Positions 40,337 through 54,830 of a stretch of DNA of 64,000 bases are shown one piece after another. Position numbers and translations under genes: made by a program. Position 1 is the stretch's first letter, and each line of letters begins with the position of its first letter. Below the pieces are notes generated by a model, which worked only from the letters and a program-made list of their open reading frames with translations, did no database searches and was not told the origin of the DNA. Where the stretch lies: NCBI GenBank assembly GCA_002914845.1, contig JXTC01000035.1, positions 226,143 through 290,142 on the forward strand, read 5' to 3'. The DNA comes from Trema orientale. Lineage: Eukaryota > Streptophyta > Magnoliopsida > Rosales > Cannabaceae.

Positions 40337-40509
40337 TATAAATACCATATTCGCTGGGACGCCATTTTCGTCCAAACCAGGCTACAAAGGTAGGCGATAG
40401 AGAAAGAGAGAGAGAGAGAGAGTCTGTGTGTCTTTCAATAGAAGTTACTCTTTCCCGCTCACTCTCCTCAAGAACCCAGAAATTTTCATCGCTCTGCCAT
40501 TAAAGCCAG
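40337..40509 (+). promoter_or_regulatory. Core promoter and non-coding first exon of spermine synthase
   Basis: TATAAATA lies at 40337-40344. About 30-60 bp downstream begins a GA-rich leader with a (GA)n tract (about 40402-40421). It continues to CCATTAAAGCCAG, followed by GTAAGTTTT, a consensus donor whose first intron base is 40510. The leader contains no ATG, so no upstream open frame is visible. The intron runs to the acceptor at 41830-41831 (TATTTAG), and the second exon carries the start codon at 41863. The transcription start itself is inferred from TATA spacing. Confidence 0.6.
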
Positions 40510-41623
40510 GTAAGTTTTCTCTCTCTGTCTATATATCTATAGGTTTTATCTGCTTGCTCCTCATCTCTAATGGGTTCTTGAGTCTCTACTCTCTTTGATT
40601 TTTCTTTTCTCTTTACGTGATTTTTGCAGCTCTTTAAGTTCATCCCGAATGTGATTTTGTCCGTACCTTAGTTTTTCCTTCTTCCGCGTTTTTTTTTAAT
40701 TTTGAAATTTCAAATTTTGGCGATACGGACGAGTATGGTTGAGTCTTTTTAGGCTTAATCTGTTTTTGGAACCTTTACTTATTTTTTAAACCCTAGCCGA
40801 TTGTTTGATCACCGAAATGATTTTCAGACGAGAATTTTGAAAAATTGCACTCTTTTGGTTTCGGAGTGTAACTCAAGCTTTGCTCGCCGCCGTATCAGTC
40901 AGACCACCGAAACTTTTTTTTCTTCTCTTTTCATTTTCTTTTTCTTGGTAGCCAAACAGAGTTTTACGTGTTTTTTGGTTTGTGTAAATGGAGTTTGAGT
41001 GGCCTTTTTTGTAAATATTATGCCATTCTTGCATTTGGAATCAAACAATTAGTTTCAATTTTCTTGAATTTGCTGGGAATTTGATTTTTTGCTTGCAAGT
41101 TCTTATTTTTATTTTCTATATTTGGCTTGAGGTGCTTTCTTTTCTTTTTTTTTTTGGGTCTTTTACTCTGCAGTTTTGACCAAAGAGGAAGAACAGTAAT
41201 TATCTGATTTACTGGTGTAATTGTGTAAATTTGTTTGGGTAATAATCCAAGTTTTTGGTTTAATTAGTATCAGGGCAAACTATTTATTTTCGTGCTCACT
41301 TACTGAGCATGAAGAAGAAATGAGGGAATTGAAAGAACCCCCCTAAAATAAAAAATAATTTCCTTCCTGGGTATTTTACCATTAGGCTTTAACTGTTGGT
41401 TCGCATGAGTTAAGTGATAAATTATTACTAGTAGAGAAGTTGTAATTTGATTTGGTTTGGTTAAGGATCACATGTGTTCTCAAGTCTCCATAATTCAGCC
41501 AAACCTCGTTTGTTAATCAATCTTAGTATAGGAAAGAAATTTTTTTCCTGTTTTGACTATTGCTGTTGTTGAAATTCGACATCTTTTGCTTGAAGTTTCA
41601 TTTTTGTTGGTTCAATTCTTCCT

Positions 41624-41717
41624 GTTAAAAGCTTTAGTGTCGTTGCGTATAAAGTGTTTTCTAATCATCTGTTAAAAGCTTTAGTGTCGTTGCGTATGAA
41701 GTGTTTTCTAATCATTC
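41624..41717 (+). repeat. 47-bp tandem duplication in spermine synthase intron 1
   Basis: Two head-to-tail copies (41624-41670 and 41671-41717) of a unit starting GTTAAAAGCTTTAGTGTCGT. They differ at about one position (TATAAAG versus TATGAAG), so the duplication is recent. Confidence 0.9.
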
Positions 41718-41862
41718 TTGTATTTACTGAGATAAAGTGCGGGTTTTGCTAAATTTGATCTCTTTGTGTTACAATAGTCTAGATGATGTTTATGTTGCAA
41801 AGGTTCTTATCACTGTATTTTGACTATTTAGAGGCTGGAGCCGGATAAGAAAAAGATAGTTT

Positions 41863-45837
<3,975 letters not shown>

Positions 45838-46658
45838 ATCTACGTCTCGTAATATTATTTTTCAGCAGATCTTTATGCTTGGTTTCTTCAATTATTAAAA
45901 TTAGAACTGTATTGAAAATTTGTGGTGAATGAAAGTGCAGATGGGGTCATGAGCTTTTTGCCTTCGAGGCATTGATGGGATCTTAATTATAAGTCGAGCA
46001 TGTAGTATCATTTATTAGTTTGTGACATTATGATTTATGAGTGGACTATGTTATGGTTAATTTGCTTAGTGATCTAATATACGAAGTCAGACAGGATTGG
46101 TCTTCTATAAACAAGAGTGGTAATGTTATTCGTCAGTAACTTAAAGCTCATTGTTCTCGGACATGGTGGCCATTCTTTGAACTCGGACACCTATAAAGCT
46201 CAACATATATTATTTTCTTAACACGTTCCATCATTTGAAGTTCTACATATAGGATTGCAAGGCAAACAATGGTGATTTTAGCCATCTTTAATAATCTAAA
46301 ATAATGGAATTCTTTGGTTGCATAAATTATTATAAAAAAAAAGAGTTGGGCAATTGGCCTAGTACGACAAACTGACTTCAGGATAGTCCTTCAGCAACCC
46401 TGTTTTTGTAGTCACTCAGAATTTTATAAGAGAAAATTTAGGTCTCATGCATTTGCAGTCTTGAATCTTATTTGTGGGTTAGTGTGAGAATTTTCATTTT
46501 TTGTGGGTCTATAATTCATGAAGTTTGTTTGCATAACAACTCGTTTTTTTGTTAAAATCAAATACCTTGACAAAACGACTCGAGGAACTCTAACCATACG
46601 AATCAAAGTTTGGAAAACAAACTGGTTATTATGTCAAAGTTCATGAACGATCAATACA

Positions 46659-46696
<38 letters not shown>

Positions 46697-46797
46697 TAAT
46701 GGGCAATGACCGCCTAAGTAGCAGTGCTAGTGCTAGCGCCGGTGTAGTCCTCCTCAGTCAAGCGGCGAGTGATGGACTTCACCAAGACGGCGGAAGA
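45838..46797. other. Region between spermine synthase and the CNGC pseudogene
   Basis: Convergent 3' ends: spermine synthase reads right and the CNGC remnant reads left. Contains a (GA)n microsatellite (about 46665-46694). No gene seen. Confidence 0.6.
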
Positions 46798-48862
46798 CTA
46801 GTTTGAGAGCATAACGAGCCAACTGCTCCAACCCGATTCAGTGGTGGAGTCAAGGGAGGAGTTTTCAGTGGAGTAAGCTTGAGTGTAGTCTGCACTAGTA
46901 CAGAATATCTTCTCCAGGTCGACAACCATAAGAATTAAGCCCTCTGCTACTGTATGGGATTTGACATTACTCTCCGATACCAAGATGGGTACTTTGCCAT
47001 CTTCTCCTTTACGTGGAGCTAGAATCTCATTCAATCGTTTGCCCAGAAAGTTTTTTCTTTAAGCTTTGGTGACAGCTATATTTTGGTCACTGCTGATGAA
47101 TTGCCACGCTACTCCTTGCGTGATGAAAAGCACCAAATCAAGTGGTTCTGTCTGTTTGAATATATAGCTATTCTCTTTGTAGATCACCGGCTTGAGATGG
47201 TCGATGATTTCCTCAAACTTGTCACCCTCGGACTCCATTTCCTTTTCACGTAGCACCTTATTTTCCCAGACAATACATTCACCAAACATTTACATAAAAC
47301 ACGAGACATTTACCATATAATATTGTCTTTTGAGCCTGTAACACTAGTATGTTTCTAAGATGACATGATCTTCATGTGAACAAAGAATTTGTCTGAGGAA
47401 AGAAAAACAAGATTCCGGTTCCTTTGGTTTCTTTTTCGTTAAAGGACGTACATCGCTTAGAATAGGCTCACAGAGATGTTTCTTCAGGGAATTTTGAAGG
47501 TCAGGGGGAAGAACAGAAAGAACATTCACGAGATTAACATCTTTCACGCCATATTCCAATCTGCACAACAAGTATTCTTAACATCATTTTTTATCGTCTC
47601 AGGGATGTCGTTCGCTGAAATCCACCTATCTGCACTTTCTTCTCTCATATACTTCTGCGGTCTTTTCCCCTCTGACATGCAAGTCGCCAACCTCACACAT
47701 TCCTGTTCCCCAACAAAATAAGCTCATTCAAGTCGCAAATCGCACAGTTCGAAACCTAATTATTAGCAAAGAAGAGTTTTAACTGAATTCTACGATTTAA
47801 TATTTGACTCATGTAGCAAATAAGATGTCATCTTTAAATCGATAAATATCGTTAGAGCATATTTTTAGTAAGTTCATATTTCTAGCAAATGAAGAATGAC
47901 AACTCACTTATCATGTCAACTGGTGGTATTAAAAAATTGGCATAAGTACCTAGAAGAGTTTGATCAGGAACCTAGCAGTAGCATTATTTATTCTTTTCAA
48001 ATCTATATAGAAAAGACTAAGAAGCTCACTTCATCTAGCTTGTTCATGTCAACTTGGTCTCCTTTTTTACGGTTTTCCGCTGAGATGCTGGCCGTAAGAA
48101 GAGCGAGCAGATTTTCCAAATCGAAATCTTCTTCACGTTCTAATGCACGTCGAAGTTGTTGCATGATTGCTTTCTTTAGATGAACAGGGGGGTTGGGTTT
48201 ATTTCTTCTGGATATCCAAAGATCTACTTCGGATTCTTTGAGTTTAATCTTCTTCCTTCTCTCATGCGATCTTGTGGTTGACAACTGCATATATATGTCT
48301 GTTCAATACAAACGAAGATCAGTCCATTAGCTATGTCTATATGTACCATCTCTCATGAGCCATGACATAGAAGCTCAGCTTTCGTATGAAGAAATAGTAC
48401 TTTATTTAAAAGACATAATTACGTGCAGATTTCCAATAAGATATAGGAATCGGAGCAACCCCATGATAGAAATAAGAGCTGCAAAGCAGCTTGTTTTAAG
48501 GTTCTGAGCAAAAGAACTGAAAAATTGATTCAGCAATATTATGATGTATTTTAGACTAAACAAGAGTATGAAATTACATTTTATCCGATTTACAAAACTT
48601 AAGGGATATTTCACAAAACACAGACGTAAACGATCACAATGTTTAGTCAAGCGCCCAACATAGCACTCTGTTCTAAGGTGACCATCTGGTTTATGGCCTG
48701 TTCTAGACTCTAGTTATATTACACCTAATTTTATCTTTTCCCCATGCTAGTGTTAATGTTCAATTCTATCTGTGGTTTTTTTTTTCCCTGTTTTTCGCTT
48801 CTTTTATTCAAAAGAAAGAAAAACATAAACAAAGCATGAACGAAAACAACAACTAACAACAA

Positions 48863-49165
48863 TCATTTGAATCTATATTTTAAAAAAAAAAAAAAAAACC
48901 CTACAACATCCCTGTTCAGCAAATGAGACAAAAAATGAGGGGCAGAAAAGCACCAAATTTTATCTTTATAAAAATGGCCGAAAGAAGCTAATTTATTGGT
49001 ACAATAATTTGCTTCCCTATGAACATGAGAACAAAAGAAAGACATACTCCTAATTTGAGAATGCATCCTAATCCAAAAGGCTTTTAATCTCCAATGAGCT
49101 TCCAAAGATTAAGAATTGATTGAATTGACTACAATAGTAGAATCACTCTCCAACCAAATGACTAG
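48863..49165 (-). pseudogene. RNase H-like fragment inside a CNGC intron
   Basis: The minus strand reads VIWLESDSTIVVNSINS, a stop, SLEAHWRLKAFWIRM, then CSHVHREANYCTNKLASFG and a tail ending KYRFK. WLESDS and HVHREAN..T.KLA..G are the signature of plant RNase H-like domains (compare HxxREANxxADxLA). One in-frame stop is visible. It lies between the pore and S6 exons of the CNGC remnant and is best explained as a retroelement-derived scrap. It is the same kind as the fragment at 1-186, with WLESDS in both. Confidence 0.7.
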
Positions 49166-50438
49166 AGAGTGATTCATGTGTCTATGGTCATAGAACATGT
49201 TCCATTGTTGTGAACTTTACGAAGATTCAAGATGCCTATTAATTAACTCCTTATGGAAAAGAGGTTTTGCGCAAGATGTTATGTTCATTCTTTTACCATA
49301 TTGCAACGGTCTTATTTTGCATCGACTGTCAATTGTCCAATACTAATACAAGGATTACCAAAGAGCTAAATAATTATGGAATGATCAAATAATAAAGGGT
49401 GTCATATTTGTTCCAACATCAGATTTCGCAGACCCCAACAGAAACATTGAAGGTACTTCTTGGGAAAATCTGTTGTTCCAACCATACCAGACTCTAGAGG
49501 ATCGATAAATATTCCGAAATCGAAAATAGTTGCATTTAGTGGATTCACAGGACAGAAGTTCTTCAGAAATGTCAGATTCCTTGAAGTACTTCCATGGCAG
49601 CTAAAAGCATTAGGAGAACATCCTTTTCCTTTATGACCTCTACAGGTAGTACCAAAAGGCTCCAATTATCTAACATATATTAATAACATAACAAATTGTA
49701 ATAATCATCCTCTGAGGGGAAGAATAACCTTTATCTAATTCTCCCGGGACCATACAATCAGTAAAAAGGAGTGGTAATGATCAAAGTCAAAACTTACACG
49801 GCTAGCAGTAAATAGAGGAACAAATTGAAGGCACCTTTAACCCATACACGTCCGGTGATCGAAGTCCAATATCTTGAGCACCACAGTTTGGAAAACAAAA
49901 CTAAAATTAGCACCTGAAAATAGTGCAATAATGGTACTGTTAGTATCAAAGAAGGCAATAAGCTACACTACTCATACAGTTAAACTACCCCACATTTTCT
50001 TTCCCCGGTAAATTGTGGAATGTCCCAATTAAATTTTATGGTTAAGAACATGAAATGTACATTATATATGTCATATGTGCCAAAAAAAGTACTTCAGAAA
50101 TGTTGCTCTTACCTGTGGGAGGGGAAAAATAGCTAAAATACCAAGTATGATGGATTTCTTCCGTAAAGAAAATACTATCACGGATATCCAGCGACTCTCA
50201 CATGTTGCAAAAGCTTCTTTACCATACTTAGCGAGTATATCGCGTACATGAAAAACAATATGCAACAAGTAAAATATATCTGTGACACATCGCAAAACAA
50301 GAGCAACAACCTCCAGCCTTTTGTCCATTCCAAGAGACTTCTTATCCTCATTTATAATGGGAATGTAGAAGAACAACGGATCTAATATGACCGCAATCAC
50401 AAATGAGGCTAGAAATATCTTATTCCATGTTGATTGAT

Positions 50439-52793
50439 TGTAATATCCCATATTTTTTAAGGGTAAAATGGTGTTTTGACCATAATTAATTTAAAAAAAA
50501 AAAAGATTTTATATATATACACATTCTTTCTCTCTACCCCTCCTGACTCACTCACTCTCTCTCGTCCCTCTCTCGCTTCGGTCGAACCAGATGGAGGAGG
50601 AGCTGCTGCTATCACGGCCACCGCCTGGCCTGTCAGACTGCCGGTGAAGCTCCCCCATGTCGCCCGTCCTCAGCTACCGCTGAGCAGCCTGTCGCCAGAA
50701 AACATCGTTTTGGCCACGGAAGAACTTTGAATTTTCAGTGACGATTCTGGCTACTTCACTGCGTGTTCTTAGGCTCATTAGGTTCGTATCGTCGAGAGGA
50801 ACCTCAAGGTATATATCTCCCAATCATATTTTGTCCTGATTGAAAGATGTCATTTTTGTCTATTTTTGAGCTCGAATTTGACTTTTGATTCGACTGTTAG
50901 ATTGTGTTTTTGATGTTATTTTTAGAATGTACTCGGAAAATGGTGAAATTTAATATATATTGACTATGTTTAGTGATCGGCACGAAAACTAATATCTAAC
51001 GGCTTAAATTTTATCTCGTTTTGTATGCCACCAGTCCAGTGTCGGCCAGGACCCGAATCGGTCGAGTTATATGTCTAACTTAGCTATTTTGGGTATTAGA
51101 AATTCAATAAAGAGGTCCACTTATTGATTTAAAGCTCCGTTGAGAAATTGATTTTTCCTAAATGAGCGACCGAATGCGTGAAATTAGTTCCCGACCCTCT
51201 GAATGATCATCCAACGGCATCTTGAATATTTAATAGCGTGGTATCTCTATTCTGGTGAGGCAGGGATTCGGTTACCTCTCTTTTACGTTATTTTTGAATA
51301 AAACTTATTTTCTGCAACATATGAGAGTAAACATATTTTAGAACTTTTAAATATTTGTGATAGAATTGAATGGTATGATTTATGTATTGGATTACTTTGG
51401 GACTTTTCTGAGTACAGGTTATTTTTGGATATGTTAAAAATAGGACCGTTATGCTGCTTATTTTTTTTCATAAATTATAATCAAACATTTTATTAAAAAT
51501 CAAAGTATTATTTGAACTTAAATTACTGTATAGCTAATTCTACACATCAGTTCAGAGTACACGTGTTATAGGATCACATATAAGTATCAGATTAGCATCA
51601 TGGAGTTTTTACAGTGTGGCACTGCAGCCCCACCGATGGTGCAGAGTATGTAAACCCATGCGAGGTATTTCTTCTGATTACTTCCCCATTTGACAGACGT
51701 AGGCAATACAGTTGTCCCTCTAAGTTTGGTAGGCGACACACGGATGTCCTCTCTGATTAAGGGCTAGGTGTCAAGGGGCTGTATGACACACGTAGTGCCA
51801 AGACCCTTGTTTTCACTGATGAGAGGTAATGAACTCACGAGTATGGGTAGATTTGTATCATGTATTTGTAGACTGATTGATTTTCAGATATTATGCTTTC
51901 TGTGTATCTATATATATGTATGTGAATATAGACTATTGGTTTTGGATATCATATTTTCATACCTATATATATACATATATATATATATGTATATATATAT
52001 ATACATATATACATATATATATATATGTATATATATATATGTACAGACTATCAGCTTTAGAAATGGATATGTATAAGTATAAACATATAGTTTTACAAAA
52101 AAGTATTTTTGGATTAAACTAAATATGCAGAGACTTTTCATCACTAAAAATATTTTTAAATAAGGTAACAGCTCTCCTACTAAGCTTTCGAGCTTATCCC
52201 TCCTATTTTTCCTTCCTTTTAGGTAGTTGTCCATCTGAGTCAGTTGTCTCGATGGTCAGACAAGTCGTTTGGCTTATGTTACGGTTTTATCTCTGTTTTT
52301 CTTCAGTTGGTCCTTATAACTTGTCCTATTCTTTTTCATTTCTAACTATTTAGCTAACTTTATTGTTTATGCTAAATGAATATATGAGGACGTATTTTCT
52401 ACTATTTGAGGATTTAGTGTATAAACGGGACACTATGGTTCCCAAAGAGCATATTTTTAAAGTTTTAAGTACTTGGAATTGACAAACTTTGTAAGCTAAA
52501 TTTTAGATATTGGGATTCAAGATTTGAAAAATCCATTAAATCAACCCTGTAGTTCTATTAAACCAGGATTTATGTAACTTAACTATGTTTTCTTAATATT
52601 AAACTGGTGTATCTTATTTTATAAATTAAACTAAAGATGAACCCATTTTAATATAAAATTTCTAATGATTTAAGGACTAAAATGAAAAATTCAAATACTT
52701 GGTCTCCTCTAAATTTTGTAAAATTCTTTATTTATTTTTATTTACACTTAAAATTACCAAAAGTTACGGCCTTAGATTTTTGCTCGTGACACA
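50439..52793 (+). mobile_element. Long solo LTR (copy B) inserted in CNGC exon 1
   Basis: Starts TGTAATATCCCATATTTT and ends GCTCGTGACACA; 2355 bp. Flanks are TTGAT (50434-50438) and CTGAT (52794-52798), a 4-of-5 target duplication. It is related to copy A (10475-15637) along its length. Removing the LTR plus one duplication joins the CNGC frame exactly (...SKEDQ to STWNKIF...), which independently confirms both ends. No internal retrotransposon genes are present. A long TA/CATA microsatellite lies inside (51963-52042). Confidence 0.85.
51963..52042 (+). repeat. TA/CATA microsatellite within solo LTR B
   Basis: About 80 bp of alternating tatatata, tacata and tgtata motifs, largely self-complementary. 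Short open frames of Tyr/Ile repeats come from this tract and are not genes. Confidence 0.9.
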
Positions 52794-53122
52794 CTGATCC
52801 TCCTTTGATCGGGTGAAAAAGTTCTTAACTTTTCTTTTTGTGATGATGAATAAGCCCTTAGTTTTTTTTCTCAAATCTTCTAATCATGAGTCTCCTCCAT
52901 CTTTAGCAGGAGGTTTCTCCTCTTGATTGAACATAATATTAGATCACAAAAAGTAGAAAATATGAGAATGGTTTATGTGAACGGTCAATTTTAGTTCAAA
53001 TCTTTTACACTAAGGATGGATAATGGAAGATCAATAAACTAACCTCACTATTATATTAGTTTCATGGCTATGTGTCATAGCTTAAGTTTTGGTATGATAT
53101 TGTGCCTCCTGAGACCAAGAAA

Positions 53123-54534
53123 TACTACAAGAAAATATACCTATAGAGATGACATCTATAGCAATGACATTAGAGAATTCTATAGCAATGATATAAAAAT
53201 ATTGTCGCTATAGTTTTAGCGGGCAAAAGTAGCACCATATCTCACACTAAAAATTATACTATACACTCTATAGCAACGACAAATGTCGTCGTTATAGAGT
53301 TTACTTAATAAATTTTAATTTTTTTTTAAAGATAAAAAGAATGAAAAACTAAAAAATTAATATATTTAACCTATAGTGACGACAAGTTTTATTTAATAAA
53401 TTTTAATTTTTTAAAAATGTAAAAAAATAAAAAAAATAATGAATTTAATATATTTAACTTATAGCGACAACAATTGTCGCCATTATAGGCTTTGAATAAA
53501 ATTTTAAGCAGTAACATTTACCGCTCTAAATTTATAAAAATTAGTAAATTATTTTATTTTACTATAGCGACGACATTATAGGTTTTATGCTCAATTTCGA
53601 AATTTGAATAAAACGATATCATTCGGGCTATAACAACGAATTTACTATCTATAGCGACGACAAATATCTATCGTCGTTATAGATGTTACATAATAAAAAT
53701 TCAAATATTTTTCTTTTTCTTCTATCCTCTCATTCATTAACTCACTCTCTCTAAATCCCACTTCCTCTCATCCTTTCTCTCTGATTTTCACTCTCTCTCA
53801 CGCTCTCTTATTTCTCACTAATATATATTCATATATATATATATATATGTGCATATCTAATTTTTTTATGTATTTATATAAATATTTTGTTATAAATATT
53901 ATTTTTTGTTTCTTTGATTAATTATCACTCAGATTTGTGTTATTTTAGATTTTAAATTTTTTTTCATTAAAGAGGTAAGTTTCCCTAAATTGTAATATAG
54001 TTTAATTAATTTTTTAAATATATAGATTAATTAATGTTTTAGATATTTATATGAATTTGTGGATTTTGTGTTATAATTTTGTGAAGCATTTATTGATTTG
54101 AGGTTGAATATATTTTTTATAAAATATTTATTTTGGTTTATAAATTTATTAATTGTTTGATTTTAGAGTACAAAATATTCTTGTTTAAGAGTATTAGTTT
54201 TAATTTTTGACTTTGATTTTAAGGTTTTTTTTTTTTTTTTTAGTTTTTTCTCAGATTGATTTTAATTCTTGTGTGTATAACTTTATTGTTTATTTTTTAA
54301 AAATAATGATTTAAGAATTAATTTAAAATCGTTAAACTAATTTTAGTTTTTTTTTAAAAAATCTATGACATCTATAGCAACGATATTTGTTGTGGCTATA
54401 AGTATTAATTTATATATTTTTTTAAAAAAATGCCTATAGTGATGACTATATTACGATGACTTTATTGCCATTATAGGTCTATAACGGTGATAATCTGATT
54501 TATGGCGACGACTTAGACCCTTTTTCTTATAGTG
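53123..54534. mobile_element. Non-autonomous CACTA element 2
   Basis: Left end TACTACAAGAAAAT (53123-53136), right end TTTTTCTTATAGTG (54521-54534): an imperfect CACTA-type inverted repeat. The flanks are AAA and GAA, a 2-of-3 duplication. The subterminal regions carry inverted units of the form CTATAGCGACGACAA...TTGTCGTCGTTATAG, for example at about 53270-53301, 53460-53490 and 53652-53680, and near 54370 and 54430. The centre has a CT-rich tract (about 53710-53820), as in CACTA 1. 1412 bp, with no transposase coding region. It lies just upstream of the CNGC N-terminal exon. Confidence 0.75.
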
Positions 54535-54550
54535 GAACTTCTTAAAATAA

Positions 54551-54830
54551 CACCTCAAAGTTCTTTGTATTAACCCCCTCAAATTACGAATACTGCAGCT
54601 TAGAAAAATTACTAGAAATTTCATCTTAGCCGAATGAAAAGTGCATCCATTCCAATTCATCCCAAAAGAAAATGACATGAGAATAAGTGACACCTCAAAA
54701 TTCTTTGTATTAACCCCCTCAAATTAGGAATACTGCAGCTTAGAAAAATTATTAGAAATTTCATCTTAGCCGAATAAAAAGTGCATCCATCCCAATTCAT
54801 CCCAAAAGAAAATGACATAAGAATAAGTGA
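54551..54830 (+). repeat. 140-bp tandem duplication next to CACTA 2
   Basis: Copy 1 at 54551-54690 and copy 2 at 54691-54830, both starting CACCTCAAARTTCTTTGTAT and ending around 'gaataagtga'. They differ at only a few positions, so the event is recent. No open frame of interest. Confidence 0.9.

Larger units (their letters stand above)
46798..52934 (-). pseudogene. Plant cyclic nucleotide-gated channel (CNGC1-like), disrupted
   Basis: Minus strand, in order: N-terminal exon 52934-52794 (MFNQEEKPPAKDG...SKEDQ); solo LTR; S1-S2 exon 50438-50113 (STWNKIFLASFVIAVILDPL, DIFYLLHIVFHVR, IFPLPQ, then GTAAGA); a short S5 piece near 49850 (VWVKGAFNLFLYLLLA); the pore exon 49665-49402 (FDFGIFIDPLESGMV, FPKKYLQCFCWGLRNL); S6 near 48530-48420 (FAQNLKTSCFAALISIMGLL); C-linker 48290-48003 (LSTTRSHERRKKIKLKE, LKKAIMQQLRRALERE); 47571-47344 (VLPPDLQNSLKKHL after a TTGTGCAG acceptor); and cyclic-nucleotide-binding pieces 47289-46798 (DHLKPVIYKENSYIFKQTEP). 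CNGCs are plasma-membrane cation channels gated by cyclic nucleotides and calmodulin. Disabled by TGA at codon 17, the LTR in exon 1, loss of S3-S4 and a shortened binding domain. Its closest relatives are probably the small CNGC1-like paralogues of eudicots. Confidence 0.85.

Noticed and set aside
51768-52234. Tyr/Ile-rich open frames on both strands
   Set aside because: Produced by the TA/CATA microsatellite inside solo LTR B.
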